Below the pieces are notes generated by a model. It was not told where the DNA came from, did not search any database, and saw only the letters and a list, made by a program, of their open reading frames with translations. The translations under genes and the position numbers were made by a program. 64,000 bases of DNA from Mytilus edulis. Lineage: Eukaryota; Mollusca; Bivalvia; Mytilida; Mytilidae. Positions 1 to 12,524 of the stretch are shown here, piece by piece (the stretch's first letter is position 1; every line of letters begins with the position of its first letter). The stretch spans positions 13,272,361 through 13,336,360 of the forward strand of contig NC_092353.1 in assembly GCF_963676685.1 (NCBI RefSeq). The letters run 5' to 3'.

Positions 1-2540
1 TTTGAAATCAGTTCTGTAGCTTCAGATTTTGCTTTTGTCCCACTTATAACAGTATGTTTTGCAACATTGCAATTTCAACTCTAGGGCTATAAATGTTTGG
101 TCTGTAGTCGATTCTTTGGCATTTCAGTTTATTGGAAATATTTTGGCATGAATCTGTCTGTCCTGGCAATTGGGGATTTTATAAGCAGTTGACGTTGCAG
201 GTGTATGTCTTGCATATGATGTTGCGTAATCAAGTTTTATTGGCCTGACGTAGTCACTACATATTGATCTGGTCACTGATGGTCATCATCAAATTCCGTC
301 TACCAGTATTGTTGTTAGAGAAACAGTAAGACGATTTGCTGACGTCAGATTGTATGGTTACTGCACGTTCGCGTTTTCAAGCCCGCAGTATTCTTATGGA
401 CTGAATTAGATTTTCGTTTATCAGTCTCAGCAATATGATAATGCAACTGATTTAGTTGGTGCTATGGATTGAAAGAACTGTCTAACGAATGAAAAAAAAC
501 CTTAAACAATCCTTTATGGGTTTCAAATTTCCCTTTTAAAAATGTTGTGCGACTTCAATAATCCGATATGTTCAATAAATTTGGTAAGTCAATTCAATAT
601 TTTTTTTAAACAGAAAGAAATATGGTTGCATAAATAGTAGTTTTTTCAGGATCAGTCATAATTGATTTAAAAAATCACCAAAATATGTATTGCGTCGGTC
701 AGTTTATTCTGTGTGTAGTTTTTTAAACGAAATATAAAGCCTTTATCAAGAAAAATGAATAACCATTACTAATTTTCCGCTATATTGATATGATCATAGA
801 TTTCAAGTATCCTATTCAATAAGATATTTATAAGGTTTGTTATAACTGAGTTATCTTATAAAATAAGACTTTCAGCAAATAGCGAATTATCCTTATGTTT
901 GTCCGTAGTGAAAATTACAACCTTGAGCTAGAAAGATTTTGTTATCACAAGTTACTAAAAACCTGTACTAAATCCTTTCATAAATATAAAGATTTGGTTT
1001 TGACGCTTGGCTTTACCTTATTTTTAAACGTTAAATCAGTAAATTAAAATCAAACTAAATATTATTGTTATATACATATTTCCGTTGATATGTCTACAAT
1101 CTGTATCTTAGCATTGCCTATGGTCATGCTTTTTGTCTTATAAATAATGACATTATAACACTTTATCTTTTGGGTGTTTGGTGTGTGCTTATTGATATTT
1201 TAGACTTGAATTAGGTGTTTATTAGTTGTTGTCGTAAATAATTATTTATAAAAATTAGGATGTTAGTTTTACTCGTTTTTACATTTATCACTATTTTGGG
1301 GACTTTTATTGCTGATTATATGGTATGAATTTTACTCAATGTCAAACGCCTCATGGTGAACTATAGTCTCATATATTTGCATCCATGAATATCGCAGAAT
1401 ATGTAAATAAATTCCGCATTGAGTTTAGGATACAAAGTGGGTACGCCAGACGAGCTTTTCTTTTCCAAAAGACTCATAATTAAGGCTATAATCAAAAACG
1501 ATAAAATGGCCAAATAATGAACGCAACTGAAGATCATTGAGGAACCGGAATTTCGAAAGTTTGCAAAATACATCTTTCCTTGTTTATTGTAAGCATATAA
1601 TTGTATTCATAGTGATGACCATATCAATGATCATTCATATCAACCATGTCAACATAGAAGAAATGACTACTGGGTTTGCGATACCCTCGGAGTGAAAATC
1701 ATGATCGGTAGTGACATTGACCCAGTTATTATTAATGAACATATAGTAGATTATAATAGAAAGATTTAAAGCCGGTGTACCAAATGTGAACTATATACAA
1801 CATAAATAAAGAGTGTTAGATCGTGCAACAGACAGTTTTCGTTAGATACTTTGTATGGTTGTTTGTCACCTTTTAAATCTTCATTGTTGAAATCATGGTT
1901 TGTCAACTGAAAAAGAGTTCGTACTTTACATTATTATGACTTAATCTGTAAATTGTCATGTGCAATTCTCCTTCAACCCATTTAAACATTTGAAAGCAAG
2001 ATAATTGTAGAAAATGACAAAAATCGAAGTTCTCTTCAATGGCGAAACAGTTTGTAATGAGATAAGTTATAATAATTGTGATAAAAATTTGTGTTTTAGG
2101 AAAAAGCAAGAGATCTTCTTATCAGAATATCTGTTAATTTTGTTCAAGATTTTCTTGAACAAAAATTGGAAAACAGTACATCTTACAGGCATACCACGCG
2201 TGCAGTTTGTATGTGTGAATATGTAGAAATGCATGGGTTGCTACCTGTACCCATAAACGATTCTAACATTGCAGGAAGAGGATTAAGGGACCATTCTGAC
2301 GTATCAACAAATAATTTTACAAATGTTGTTTAAAACTACATTGCATACTATCTTTATGATGCAATTGGAATAAAATGTGTGTCTTCTTGTGATGATACTA
2401 AGTAGATGACATAAAAAAGAAAAACTATGTCTCACTGTTGTACAGTAACAAAAATAAAAACGTATAGAATACAATTCTGGTTGTAAAGTTGCTTCTATAA
2501 TAAATAATGTAATCGTTTTGTCTATATAAGGAAGTCCCTT
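1..2540. other. AT-rich sequence without a recognised gene
   Basis: No open frame here exceeds about 70 codons and none resembles a family I recognise. I saw no convincing exon, RNA gene or terminal-inverted-repeat element. It reads as ordinary intergenic or intronic DNA. Confidence 0.5.
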
Positions 2541-2544
2541 ATTG

Positions 2545-2650
2545 AAAAAAAATCATTGATATATGAAGATGTGATATGAGTGCCAAAGAGACAACTGTAC
2601 ATCCAAGTCATGATTTATAAAATTAAACCATTAACGGACAAAGTACATGT
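2545..2650. repeat. Fragment of a dispersed Mytilus-type repeat
   Basis: The stretch around 'GTGCCAAAGAGACAACTGT' followed by 'CATCCAAGTCATGATTT' matches, from memory, a very common mussel repeat in which a phrase about 'gagacaactctccatccaag' recurs. Related pieces occur near 36.54 kb, 50.52 kb and 58.40 kb. The family name is unknown to me. Confidence 0.5.
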
Positions 2651-2879
2651 TTTAATACAACCCTGTTAGCCACTTTTTTTTCAATTGCAAAACATTTTGT
2701 TATCTTCGATTTCATTTCATTTTCTAAAGTGTCTTTAATATTGCTCGTTTTCTTTTTACTACTTTTTCTGATATTTTTCATAGTATAAAGTTCTCTTAGG
2801 TAAGATATATCTAGCAACAGTTTTTAAATATCAAGCGCAGTCGATATATATTATTAAATGATCTTTTAATTGACGGCTT

Positions 2880-3480
2880 CATTCGGTTTATAGCGGACTA
2901 CTTTGATCTACATTTGAATAATATTACATTGGAGAAAAATCTGTTATTATCCGTGTATGGATTTATCGGCGAAACTCTGGGACGAATGTTATATTGATGA
3001 ATAAATGACGTAAACAAGTTTAATGACGTGGTTTGTTTCAAATAACTTTTATTCAAAAGAAATTGTATGTTTGAATAAGGTACCCATTGTGTATTTAAAC
3101 GTTTCGTAAAGGAGCTCATGGTACAGTTCACGTATATTGAAAAAAATATTAATCGGGTATGCTGGAGACCAATGGATTTAGAGCAATATAATTTATTTAA
3201 GAGAATTTACATGAACATCTTTGATAGCCACGTTTTGAGATCCACTTCTCTCCTATCCACCCTTGGCAGATTAAGCCAACATTTGTGATAACAAAAGTCT
3301 TGATTATTCCGAATACATGATGTTTTACCAAAAAAAGCACTTGAACTCTCTTCGGTGTGGAGGTGAAAACATGGTAGCGACTAGAGTTTACAAACTTGGT
3401 AAAGCAGGAAACGAAAATATACGTTGACATTCCAACATTTGTACATGAAAAATACGCAGGCACTTCTATTAGTTGATTAA
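2880..3480. other. Two unrecognised short minus-strand ORFs
   Basis: Minus-strand frames of 77 codons (2898-3131) and 88 codons (3197-3463) lie side by side here. Neither has a domain, signal peptide or splice context that I recognise. The plus strand of the same stretch also has long but interrupted frames, so this could be a decayed coding sequence in either orientation. No function is proposed. Confidence 0.2.
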
Positions 3481-3862
3481 GATCATTTAAATATCACTAT
3501 ATACCGTCGTATGTTTTGGGGGTAAAGACTTGTTGCACAACCAGCAAATCTTATTCTATGAGTTTATAATTGATTTTTCACTGCGAATTCCGATGGAAAG
3601 ACATATATTAATTTGAAGTTGTTTGGTGAATGAGTGGTCGGAATCAGACATGTTTACTGTTCAGAAATTATTTGCTACAACAATGCCCCCATTAAAAATG
3701 TAATCAAAAGGCGCGGCTCTGTCATTTTTACAGCCTTTTGTTGTCAAATATATCTATTAAATAACTGTAAAGACGTTAGCTGTCAATGTGATTTTTAGAG
3801 AATTTTGGGTCATCAATGGTTTTCAATTTTATACTTGTTTGACTTTATTTCTATTTTGATCT

Positions 3863-3908
3863 GAGAATCACTGACAGTCTTATGTAGACGAAACACGACT
3901 CTGGTGTC
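3863..3908 (+). ncRNA. Degenerate hammerhead ribozyme relic
   Basis: The sequence keeps the stem II pairing arms GTCT/AGAC and the GAAA box of the retrozyme hammerhead found elsewhere in the window. The CTGATGA core is reduced to CTGACA and stem III is changed. The flanking phrases 'ATTTTGATCTGAG' upstream and 'CCTTTGATAAC' downstream match the retrozyme repeat. It is a dead copy. Confidence 0.65.
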
Positions 3909-4088
3909 TTGAATTATAAGCCTTGTACCTTTGATAACAATTTACATCCCCTATTCTGATGGGGACTTCAAATGGTAATATTGCACATAACTTTGTTTTA
4001 CTTTGTTATATATTCTCGCTACCTTTTGAGTAAATGCCGTTCCCTTAGTTTTTTTAGGATTTTTTCAGCATGATTATTAAATAAATAA

Positions 4089-4400
4089 ATGTATGGGATT
4101 CACATCAGTGAACCCTTGTGCCACTTATGTTCACATTTGCTGTCTAGTGTATGTGTTTCTGTTACTCCCCCCCCCCCCCCCCCCCCCACTGATGTGTATC
4201 CCGTATATCTTCATTTTCATCATTTCTTTGTTGTGGTCCTTAATGTATTAAGAAGCGATAGAGCAATTGTAAGCGGATGTTGCTTGATCTTAAGTTTTCT
4301 ATGTTGTGCTTTGTATAATCATGTTTGTCTTTTGATTTTTGTTTTATTTGTTATCATGACATTGTTATTTTTTCGACTAATGTGTTGAATATCCTTGTGG
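4089..4400 (+). repeat. Dispersed repeat fragment with a poly-C run
   Basis: An open frame of 99 codons crosses a run of about 22 C at 4167-4188. The part after 4240 ('TTTTCTATGTTGTG...' and T-rich phrases) resembles the common mussel repeat that is seen more completely at 56.83-57.32 kb. The frame is therefore not taken as a gene. Confidence 0.5.
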
Positions 4401-5440
4401 TATCTTTCGCATATCTTTTAAATCAAGAGTGAATTTATTGATAATTAATTCTGTTTTAATCCAGTTTGACAGTGTCGGAACTGTGATGTTAACAAACAAA
4501 TTCAAAATTTGGAACCAGATCGGGTATTCAATTTCAAGACCATGTTACAAGAAACTAATTCTGTCATGTCTTTACAAATTCAAATATTAATAAGAAGGAA
4601 ATTGTTTCAGAAACATCCGAAATGACCACCATCGGACAATTTACCAAAAAATATCGCCTTGTATCGCTTCCTCTAATATTAACACCAAAGTGTTCATGAA
4701 TATAAATTGGGATGCTCTTTCATACAGGGTAAGGGTTTAGGGAAGAAGTTCTAATTCCTTAATGATCATTTTCAAAATGTTATACTCAATCGCTTGCGTT
4801 ATATATAACGATGAAGCTTTTATTGTCATGAAATGTATACCCTTGAAAATGCTTTGCTAGTTACTACCATGTTATAAATTTCTCCGGAATACTGAAATCA
4901 TCTGTTTAACCTTGCGTCTTTTCCAAATGATTATGAAATTTAAAACACCAAGTTGAACACTGACACACTAACATATTGTAATAATATCGTTTCGCATATC
5001 ACATCGTTTGAAGCGTTTGAGTTTTTGATTTTACCGTCTGATATAGAACTTTTCAATTTTCCTTGGAGTCTGGCATTTTTGCAACTTTTTCCAATGTTTT
5101 ATACTATTAACCAGGATAACTTTATAACATTAACGGCATCCAATTTACTAAACCGGATGCTCGTTTTAACAACTAAAAAATTCTAGATTTAACCCTAATC
5201 AAAGAGCACCGGTTGTATAAATACTTGAATACTCGCAGAGCTATGAACAAAAGATACTTAAATAAAGAGCCAACTATTAAGTTAAACTTTGCCTGATAAA
5301 TTTTGATCATGGTATAGCTTTCAAATGAATTCTAAACTCATCTAAGAATAGATATTAAAAAAACACGCTTGTCATAAATCATTTCAGTACCGAAGCTCTG
5401 ACTACTGGGCTGATTATATGGGGAGTTGCAGTCCATACAG
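4400..5440. other. No recognised feature
   Basis: About 1 kb of AT-rich sequence with only short frames. I see no exon or structured repeat. The left edge of the TLR-bearing duplication begins at its right end. Confidence 0.4.
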
Positions 5441-5445
5441 AGCGA

Positions 5446-7029
5446 CATCAACACAAAGCTAGAAACAGAAAATATCGCTGTATACATCTAATTCATTTCA
5501 AAGTGCTGTTCTGAAGTAAACTTGATCGAGAAGTTAACTCTTCTTAATTTAACAGCAATAAAATATAGAATGTAAATTATAATAGATTTCATCACACATT
5601 TGTAGGCAATACAATATATCAATATTTCTAATGATAATTTCTTTTTTATACAGTCATTTCCTATTGAACTCATCCCTTAGATATTTTTTCTCGGTTCTGT
5701 CTTTTTATATATCTACGTCAGTTTTGTACACAAAGTATTTATCCTATCAATAGATCGATAACTATATATCTTTCTATCAATACCATATTTATCAAATACC
5801 TAAACAGTGTATTTGGGACACGTGACAAGCTTAATCACATCCTGGTTGAAAAGAATTTCATTTGTTCTTTACTTATTTGTATGGATGCCAAATATGTGCA
5901 ATTAACCTGTATCTGTCGGCTGTTCATATCTTTTATATATTTTTATCCAATATCAGTCAATGTATAATAAACCTTTTTTTTTCAAATTTAACATACATAG
6001 CACTTTTTCTGACAAAGAGAGGCTAAAGACACAAAAAGAAAATTCAAATGCATTAGTCGAAGGATAAAAAAAATAGCACCATAAACAAACAACTTTACAC
6101 AAATTACAAGATAGAAACCTTCAGACTAAGCAACACTGATAAAATGTTTTATCCATTTTTTTCACATATTATAGTCGTTGTAAACAAAACCATACAAGGC
6201 TTATAATGTGTTACGCCAGACGCACATTTCCTCTCATCAGACTCGTTAAATCGTTTGAACCTAAATAATAAAAAAAAAAAAAAGTAGGCCAAAAGCACAC
6301 ACGAAAAATAAGTGCATACAGCATTAGTTAATTGTCATCCAGTAAATGGCTCCACTGTACCGAATTGCATTGCTTTTTTTTACAACATGTGATCTACATA
6401 TGAACTAAAACAAATTAACCTCACATTTTTGGCCTTTTCTTATGAATCAAATTGAAATACATTTTCTATCTTGAAACATTTGTGTTTATTTGTTTTTTTA
6501 TTTATTCTTGCTGATGAAGTCAATATCAAAAACAAAAGTGTCATTAGTCTAGATAATTCTCAACTCAGTAAATGGAAAGATTTAATTATGAATCACCACA
6601 AATGGACCTAGTTAATTTCGTTTTGTTTTGGTTTGTTTTGTATTTTTTAAACGTATGCAATCTTTCTCAAGTCTTTGTTGTACAAACTAGTTTATTGTTG
6701 TCAGTTTTGATACAAAAGTGTTGGTAATTTTTCCAGAAAGACCAGTGGTCAACCTAATCAGATCATATGGCTTCCTGAACGAGCTCATTATATGATAGTA
6801 TTGCTTTTAATTTTACACTATTTCATTATTCTATTTATAGATTTATATAGGTATATCTTGTTCTGATACAGAATATTTGCATATATGTTTCCATAAGAAT
6901 AAAAGTCCATTGAAAACGAACAATTATATAAAAATACGTGTTACATTAACACATTATACGTAGATATACTATATTAATCGACTTCATTTTGATATATAAT
7001 TTCATTAATAATCATTTTAAGAGGTTAAG
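5446..7029. other. 3' flank of TLR unit 1, duplicated
   Basis: This non-coding stretch is paralogous to 21735-22690 and, in parts, to 13970-14240 plus 15945-16400 and 27545-28400. It lies downstream of the minus-strand TLR units. Near 6211-6246 the minus strand holds a hammerhead-like string (CTGATGA, GAAA, GTC), discussed under findings. Confidence 0.6.
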
Positions 7030-7198
7030 TTAAGTCTTATAATTAGATTGTTGCCACAAATATGCCGATATTCTTTTTTTCCGCTGGTGAATGGGTTTTA
7101 CATTTGTAACTAGAGGTTCGTTGAAAACTTCCAACAATTTTTCGTATCAATAGATCGTTTACGATCATATATTTTAAATCCCATGCCAAGTCGGTATA

Positions 7199-7640
7199 AG
7201 TACCAGTCTTGTATTACAACTCCAGTTTCCAGTGCATGTCAAAACACGGAAGGAAACAAAATAGTGCATTTTTTTTCTGAAATCAATTTTTTCTCTTTAA
7301 TTATAGGTTTATGCTGAATTGAAACATATATATAGACTTTAAAAAAAATTTTGCATCTTTCGGGAGATATTAATCCAGGAAAGTGGAAGGATATCTTGTT
7401 TCCTGGAAGTGGTGCGGCCTAGGAAAAACAGCAAACAGAAAGTAGGAAAAAAATGTTTTGACTTCAGGATTACGTAACTTTTCATTCTTCGTGGCATGAC
7501 CCACTTTTTTTCGATTAAATCACAATTTCACATTAGTACATACATGATATTAACGTGAAATTTTTTTTCTATGTAGCATTTTTTATTTTTTTATTTTCAT
7601 GTATTAAGTCTATGGAGCAGTCAATTACAAGACTGCAACC
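7199..7640. mobile_element. 442-bp MITE-like insertion in TLR unit 1
   Basis: Inverted ends share 'CAGTCTTGTA' (left end AGTACCAGTCTTGTATTAC; the right end reversed begins GGTTGCAGTCTTGTAATTG). TATA flanks both sides (7195-7198 and 7641-7644). The paralogous site in TLR unit 2, near 16541, has a single TATA and no insertion, which gives an empty site. There is no coding capacity. A TA or TATA target fits a Tc1/mariner-like MITE, but the superfamily is uncertain. Confidence 0.75.
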
Positions 7641-9360
7641 TATAGAGCTTTTGTTTTCATAGCTTGACATTCTTCTGTTTTACTCTTGTCAAATTTTATT
7701 ACAAGTACTTTGCACAACTTTTATTTTTAAAGAGATCCAAGGCTAGTCTATATTCCAAACGATTTGTGCATGAGTTAGTTTTATCTAAATCATACATGCC
7801 AGATGACTGTATTTGCAACGTTGTAAATTCATGACGATGTTTTGCTCGTCTGTATTCCCAGGCCAGGAATCGCGACAGTAAATGTAAGTGCTTAGTTCTC
7901 CTCTACGAAAAAACTTATATAATATCTGTAACACAAACCACCTGACGTCATCGATATCGTCGTCAAATGAAATATACACATCAGTTTGCCAACTTCTTTT
8001 TATTTTTCTGTCAATTTGTAGGAACTGATTTTTAAGGACTCTCATATAGTAACGAAGATATTGCAGTTTCCAAATAAGAACAAAAATAATGTCAGGGAAA
8101 TAAGCGAATATACGGCCAATAGAGTATTTTATTTTGAATCACAGTCCGTCGAATGAATTATAAAATCTTCAATTAAAACATTTTCAAAGTTCAAACAAAA
8201 TAGAGGATCCTGTGCTTTTTTAAACTTTCTCCATTCGCCGATCCATCGATTATCACAATTACCTGGTATACCGTTTTAACCCACCCGGAACACGTTAGGA
8301 TCAAGAAGTTGAACTTGCTTTGGAAGCGTGTCAAGTAAATTATCTGTTATGGTTATTTCAACAGCATTTGTAAAGTTTTGGATGCTCTCATCAAAACTTT
8401 GGATTGGATTTCTTGATTAATTCAAATTTTTTACATCTTTAAAATAGTATTTTGAATTAACAGTTCGATTTGTATTGCCTTCCATGAGTAAAAGTATTTT
8501 ATGTGTCGGGCACGACATCAGGAGGATTGGTTGCGATGTTCATACACACTTACATTGTCCAACTTTTGGACATCCATTTTGAACGTCACACACCATGAGG
8601 TGCTGCAGACTCGTGTTATAGAAAAAGATTTCAGTGTTAATACCTCGTTAAGGTTCTGGATTTTGGCAGGTAGTCTTATTAGTAATATATATCCAAATAC
8701 TCGATTAAACTCACTATAATCCAATTGAAAGAATTCTGCTGCTAGACAGTCACAGTCATATTGCGAACTGCGAAACTTAAGCATGCCACATCTTGAAAAC
8801 TTAATTAGTTCTCCCGGATTGTTGCCTAATACCATATAAGGATGGACATTTAATTTTACATTGCAAAAGTCGATGTTACCACAGAAATACGTTTTTGAAT
8901 TCTTAGGATTAAAATTCCCAATGTTGGAAATTATTATTGGATGTTTATTATCCCTGTAAGTTATCTGACAAACAGTACTATTTTGTGCAATAATATTTGC
9001 AATGTCGAGCTGACGAAAATATTTTTTATTAAAATACAAGTAAAGAATGTTAATTATGGGATAATTTAGTATATTAAAGTCTAATTTAGAAATCTTGTTA
9101 TTAGACAAATAAACATACTTTAGCTTTGGCATTTCTGAAAATGTCTTATTGGAAACGATGTTATTCTGTTTTTGTTAATTTTTAGTGTATCTAAAGTTTG
9201 TAGACAAGACATGTGTCCAATTTCTTCAAATAAATTATCACTTACATCAATAAGGACGATATTAAACTCGCATATATTCGTTTTGGAATTGTTTTATGTA
9301 TCAATGTGTGTGTCCAAATCTAAAATAAGTTGTACTGTTGAAGGTTTGATCAGTTAGTAA

Positions 9361-10343
9361 TGCGCGGTTTCACACATTGCCGATTATTGCTCCCGTTTGA
9401 GATCAGACAGCGATACGAAACGAATAGTGAAAAAGTCGGATTAGTATGCTCAATTATCTGGAATGTCCTATTATTGTCTGAACGCAGTCGTTTTAGTTCG
9501 TAACAGATTCCTACTGGTCGGGAGGGGTCCGAATAGTTCGGCAAAACACCCCGACAGTTAGGTGCGTCCCGTAACATTCGGGGAAACTCAGCCGATTTTG
9601 TCTAGTGGGATTACAATCGTGTCTATGTCGTGACAGATTCTGCTGTATCGGATCGAATTCCTAACAATGTTTTGTGTATTCGGGACGGTGTCCTTTGGAA
9701 CGGGAATGATCTTGAGAAATTTTTCATTGCTGTTTTTCTGCCGATTGAGTCCAGATTGCATCCAGATCTTGTCGATTGTGAACCGTTTTTGCCGAAACCG
9801 TTCCGAAACAGTCCCGTTATTAATTCTAAATTCGTTAATGATACCCACGTCAGAGTCCCGACAATTACAGAATACAATACGACTGAGACCAGACAAAGCC
9901 GTTTGCAATGCGATAGAGCGGACCGTGATAGGAAAACGTTCCGACAGTTCCTGATAATCTCGAGTATGCCGACAGTTTTCGAACGGATAACTTCCGTCAG
10001 CATCGGTTCACTGTCTTGTCACTGTCGGATTACATTCGGTAGAATCGGGACGCAGTCGTGACAGACTCGGTCGAATTTTACCTGGCGAAAGATACAAATC
10101 GGATTAGAAGCGGATTTAGAACGGGATTATCGGGATAAATTCGCTTGGAAACGGTTGAATATCGACGCTTCCTAAACAATATATGATTGTTGTCGTGATT
10201 AAAAAAAATTTTTTACAAATTTTAATTAAAGTTTGAATTTCCATCCACGATTCATAGGATCTTGATCAGACTTTTAAGAAATTTTAATCGGGAATGGTCC
10301 TGTCAAGGACGGCAGTAAAAATCGTGAATGTGTGACCCCAGCT
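9361..10343. mobile_element. 983-bp non-autonomous DNA element in TLR unit 1
   Basis: The ends are imperfect inverted repeats sharing 'TCACACATT' (left TGCGCGGTTTCACACATT; right end reversed AGCTGGGGTCACACATT). A TAA lies at each flank (9358-9360 and 10344-10346), while TLR unit 3 has one TAA at the matching place near 24290. A 3-bp TAA target and GG-rich ends suggest the PIF/Harbinger group, but this is inference. The inside is richer in GC and CpG than its surroundings. It is poor in stop codons on both strands and has many short quasi-repeats built on TCGG, GTCCCG and GACAG. I recognise no transposase. Confidence 0.7.
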
Positions 10344-10951
10344 TAACATACTTTCTGTGCCTATCACATTTCTTATTTCATCGTCTAAAGAAAGGTATGT
10401 GACATTAGGAAGCGTAATTTCCCATTCAGGAAGGGCTTCACAGGATAGACATTGGTTTATAAATTCGAATCCATACTTTGAATATTTATTTGTGTAACAA
10501 CTGCTATGGTCATTACACCAAAGATCTTTCATTCCATCGGGACTACAATATTCATACAATCCCATTATCATTATGACCGAGGGAAACAACAAAATGGCTG
10601 TAAACAAGTTATATATATCCAACATCACATAACGTTGTCCATTTGTCAATTGATTATGATCTACTTCTCTTTTTTAAATGTATAAAAAGGTAAATTTGTT
10701 TGACATTTTTATTGTTGTTCTATTTACTTCATCGATAACAGAATAGAACAGTTGAATTAATATCTAAACATATCTGCGTAACGTCGATTCAATTGTCAAT
10801 GGTGACATTTATAGATTGATAAATTGTAACGAGCTTCCAAAATTGATTAAAGAAATAAATATTTTGTTATGCCCGTTATATTTGTTTTCAGCTTATAGTC
10901 TAGACACATTTCATGCCGTATTTTTTCGTTGGAATTAATTCATATTTTGCC

Positions 10952-11146
10952 ATGAAGGACTTAGAATCAGTAGATCGTTTCATTTATTCGTGTACTTCAC
11001 TTGCGCTTACTATGGACTTTCACTTGATTGAACTCTCTCAAATTATCGATGATAGCGAGCTGTGCGCGAAATGTAAAATGATTAAACAGTTAGAAATTGT
11101 ACACAACCACATACTTTCCTCTTTTTTTAATTCATTAGCACATTAA
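10952..11146 (+). CDS. Small ORF with a CxxC motif, paired with 25339-25524
   Basis: A 64-codon frame starts at the ATG shared with its paralogue at 25339 and ends at the same place (FNSLAH, then stop). A conserved core reads ELCAKCKMIK. Between the two copies there is one 9-base indel, plus a 20-base indel offset by 2 extra bases, so the frame is kept overall. An acceptor-like 'TTTGTTTTCAG' lies about 60 bases upstream. Against a real gene, many of the differences change amino acids, and both copies sit upstream of dead TLR units. No family is recognised. It may be an exon, a small protein or chance. Confidence 0.25.
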   Translation: MKDLESVDRFIYSCTSLALTMDFHLIELSQIIDDSELCAKCKMIKQLEIVHNHILSSFFNSLAH

Positions 11147-11149
11147 AAA

Positions 11150-12250
11150 GACGTAATATGATATAATTCGGATCACCGATGAAAGAAAAGAAAGAATTGC
11201 TTCCAATCACTTAGTCAAAGATGTGAATTTATGAAATCTAGATTATCTTTTGGTTTAGCTGTTGAAAGTGATAATTTTAACTTTATAGTAGGTGTTAAAC
11301 ACATGTATTTTTCCATACATTTTCAATTCCCCTTTTTTAAATTCGGTCAAAACATTTATAGACTCGACGCATTTCGCAGCCCGCTTCCTGAAAAATATAT
11401 AATTGCCTGCTCATGTGCAGTCGTCAAATATAGAAAGTCCCCTTGCTGAAATGTGTCATCTGCTTTAACTTTGATAACTAATTTTGTCAGTCATAAACCA
11501 TACAAGTATGATATATCGTAACATAAGACATTTTTATGCAAGGTATGACGCCTCCGTGTCTTCTACCTTGTAATATATGCATTTATACAAATTATTGTGC
11601 TGCCAGCGCTGAGTTGTAAACCCTTTGTCTCGCAGTTAACGCAAAAACATGACTGGATGGATGAGCTGACATTAATTTTTCAGCAATTCTTGGTATCTAC
11701 AATTGTTTTCAAGACAGTATAAAATTACTTGAATTCGCAAATGCCGAGAACAAGACATTTATCGAATAATCTCTGGCAATCGATGGTGAATTAAGAAAAT
11801 ATATTCTCTTTTTATGCATTCGTAAGCGTCGCTTTTTTTTTTTTTTTTTTCATTTTACTTTAACAATATTATAGAGTTTGCGTTACCTACCTTGATTTTA
11901 CTTGATATTTTAAGTTGTTACAATACAGGCATATTGGACCAAGGATTCCTAGTAGTTAAGTTATCCATTCGGAAGGAAGTTTGACGGGCGCCATAATGTG
12001 CTAGCAGATTTTGAATAACTGCGTTACAGATGACCACAAGTATAGCAACTGTCGTTGCCATTTTCCTGTAATCTTATCCTCGATTGGGACATCACAAAAT
12101 CGGATTTCATACAGACTGTTCGGTGGTTGCCGTTTGTTGATTTAATTCATAAGTATTTCTCGTTTCTCGTTTTTTAATATGTTTGATTTTCCTGTTTGAA
12201 TGGTTTTACATTAGGCCATTTTTACTGCTTGCTATTCGGCGTGAGTCAGA
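11150..12250. other. Duplicated spacer between small ORF and hammerhead array
   Basis: Paralogous to about 25530-26830. It has a T-run of about 22 at 11831-11852 and no gene. From about 11940 it merges into repeat sequence that leads into the hammerhead array. Confidence 0.5.
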
Positions 12251-12524
12251 CTCCATGTTGATGACCGTACCACTGCTGGTGGACAATTCGTCCCAGAGAG
12301 TATCACAAGCCCAGAGGTCAACACTTCGGTGTTGACATTAATATCAATTATGTGGTCATTTTTATTAATTTCCTGTTTACGAATTTTTGAAATTTTCGAA
12401 AACTAAGGAGTTTCTTATCCCAGGCATAGATTACCTTAGCCCTATTTGGCACAACTTTTTGGAATTGTTTATCCTCAATGCTCTTCAACTTTGTACTTGT
12501 TTGGCTTTAAAAATATTTTGATAT

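Larger units (their letters stand above)
7030..10649 (-). pseudogene. Toll-like receptor pseudogene (unit 1)
   Basis: Reading on the minus strand from about 10649, the remnants follow the order of the open TLR at 16410-18611. They are a signal peptide and N-terminal cysteine region, an LRR block (8518-9132 still open), a second cysteine region, a membrane segment, and a TIR start (7785-8045 open, with 'DVYISFDDD' and a 'CRDSWPG' box). Lesions include a 983-bp insertion in the N-terminal part, a 442-bp insertion in the TIR-coding end, frameshifts near 8.66 kb and 7.80 kb, and a short deletion in the TIR domain. Its C-terminal tail reads through to a stop at 7030-7032, a longer tail than that of unit 2. 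It cannot make a receptor. Confidence 0.9.

Noticed and set aside
9588..10061. Overlapping ORFs of 95-143 codons on both strands
   Set aside because: They lie inside a transposon-like insertion with unusual composition, overlap each other on both strands and have no recognisable domain.
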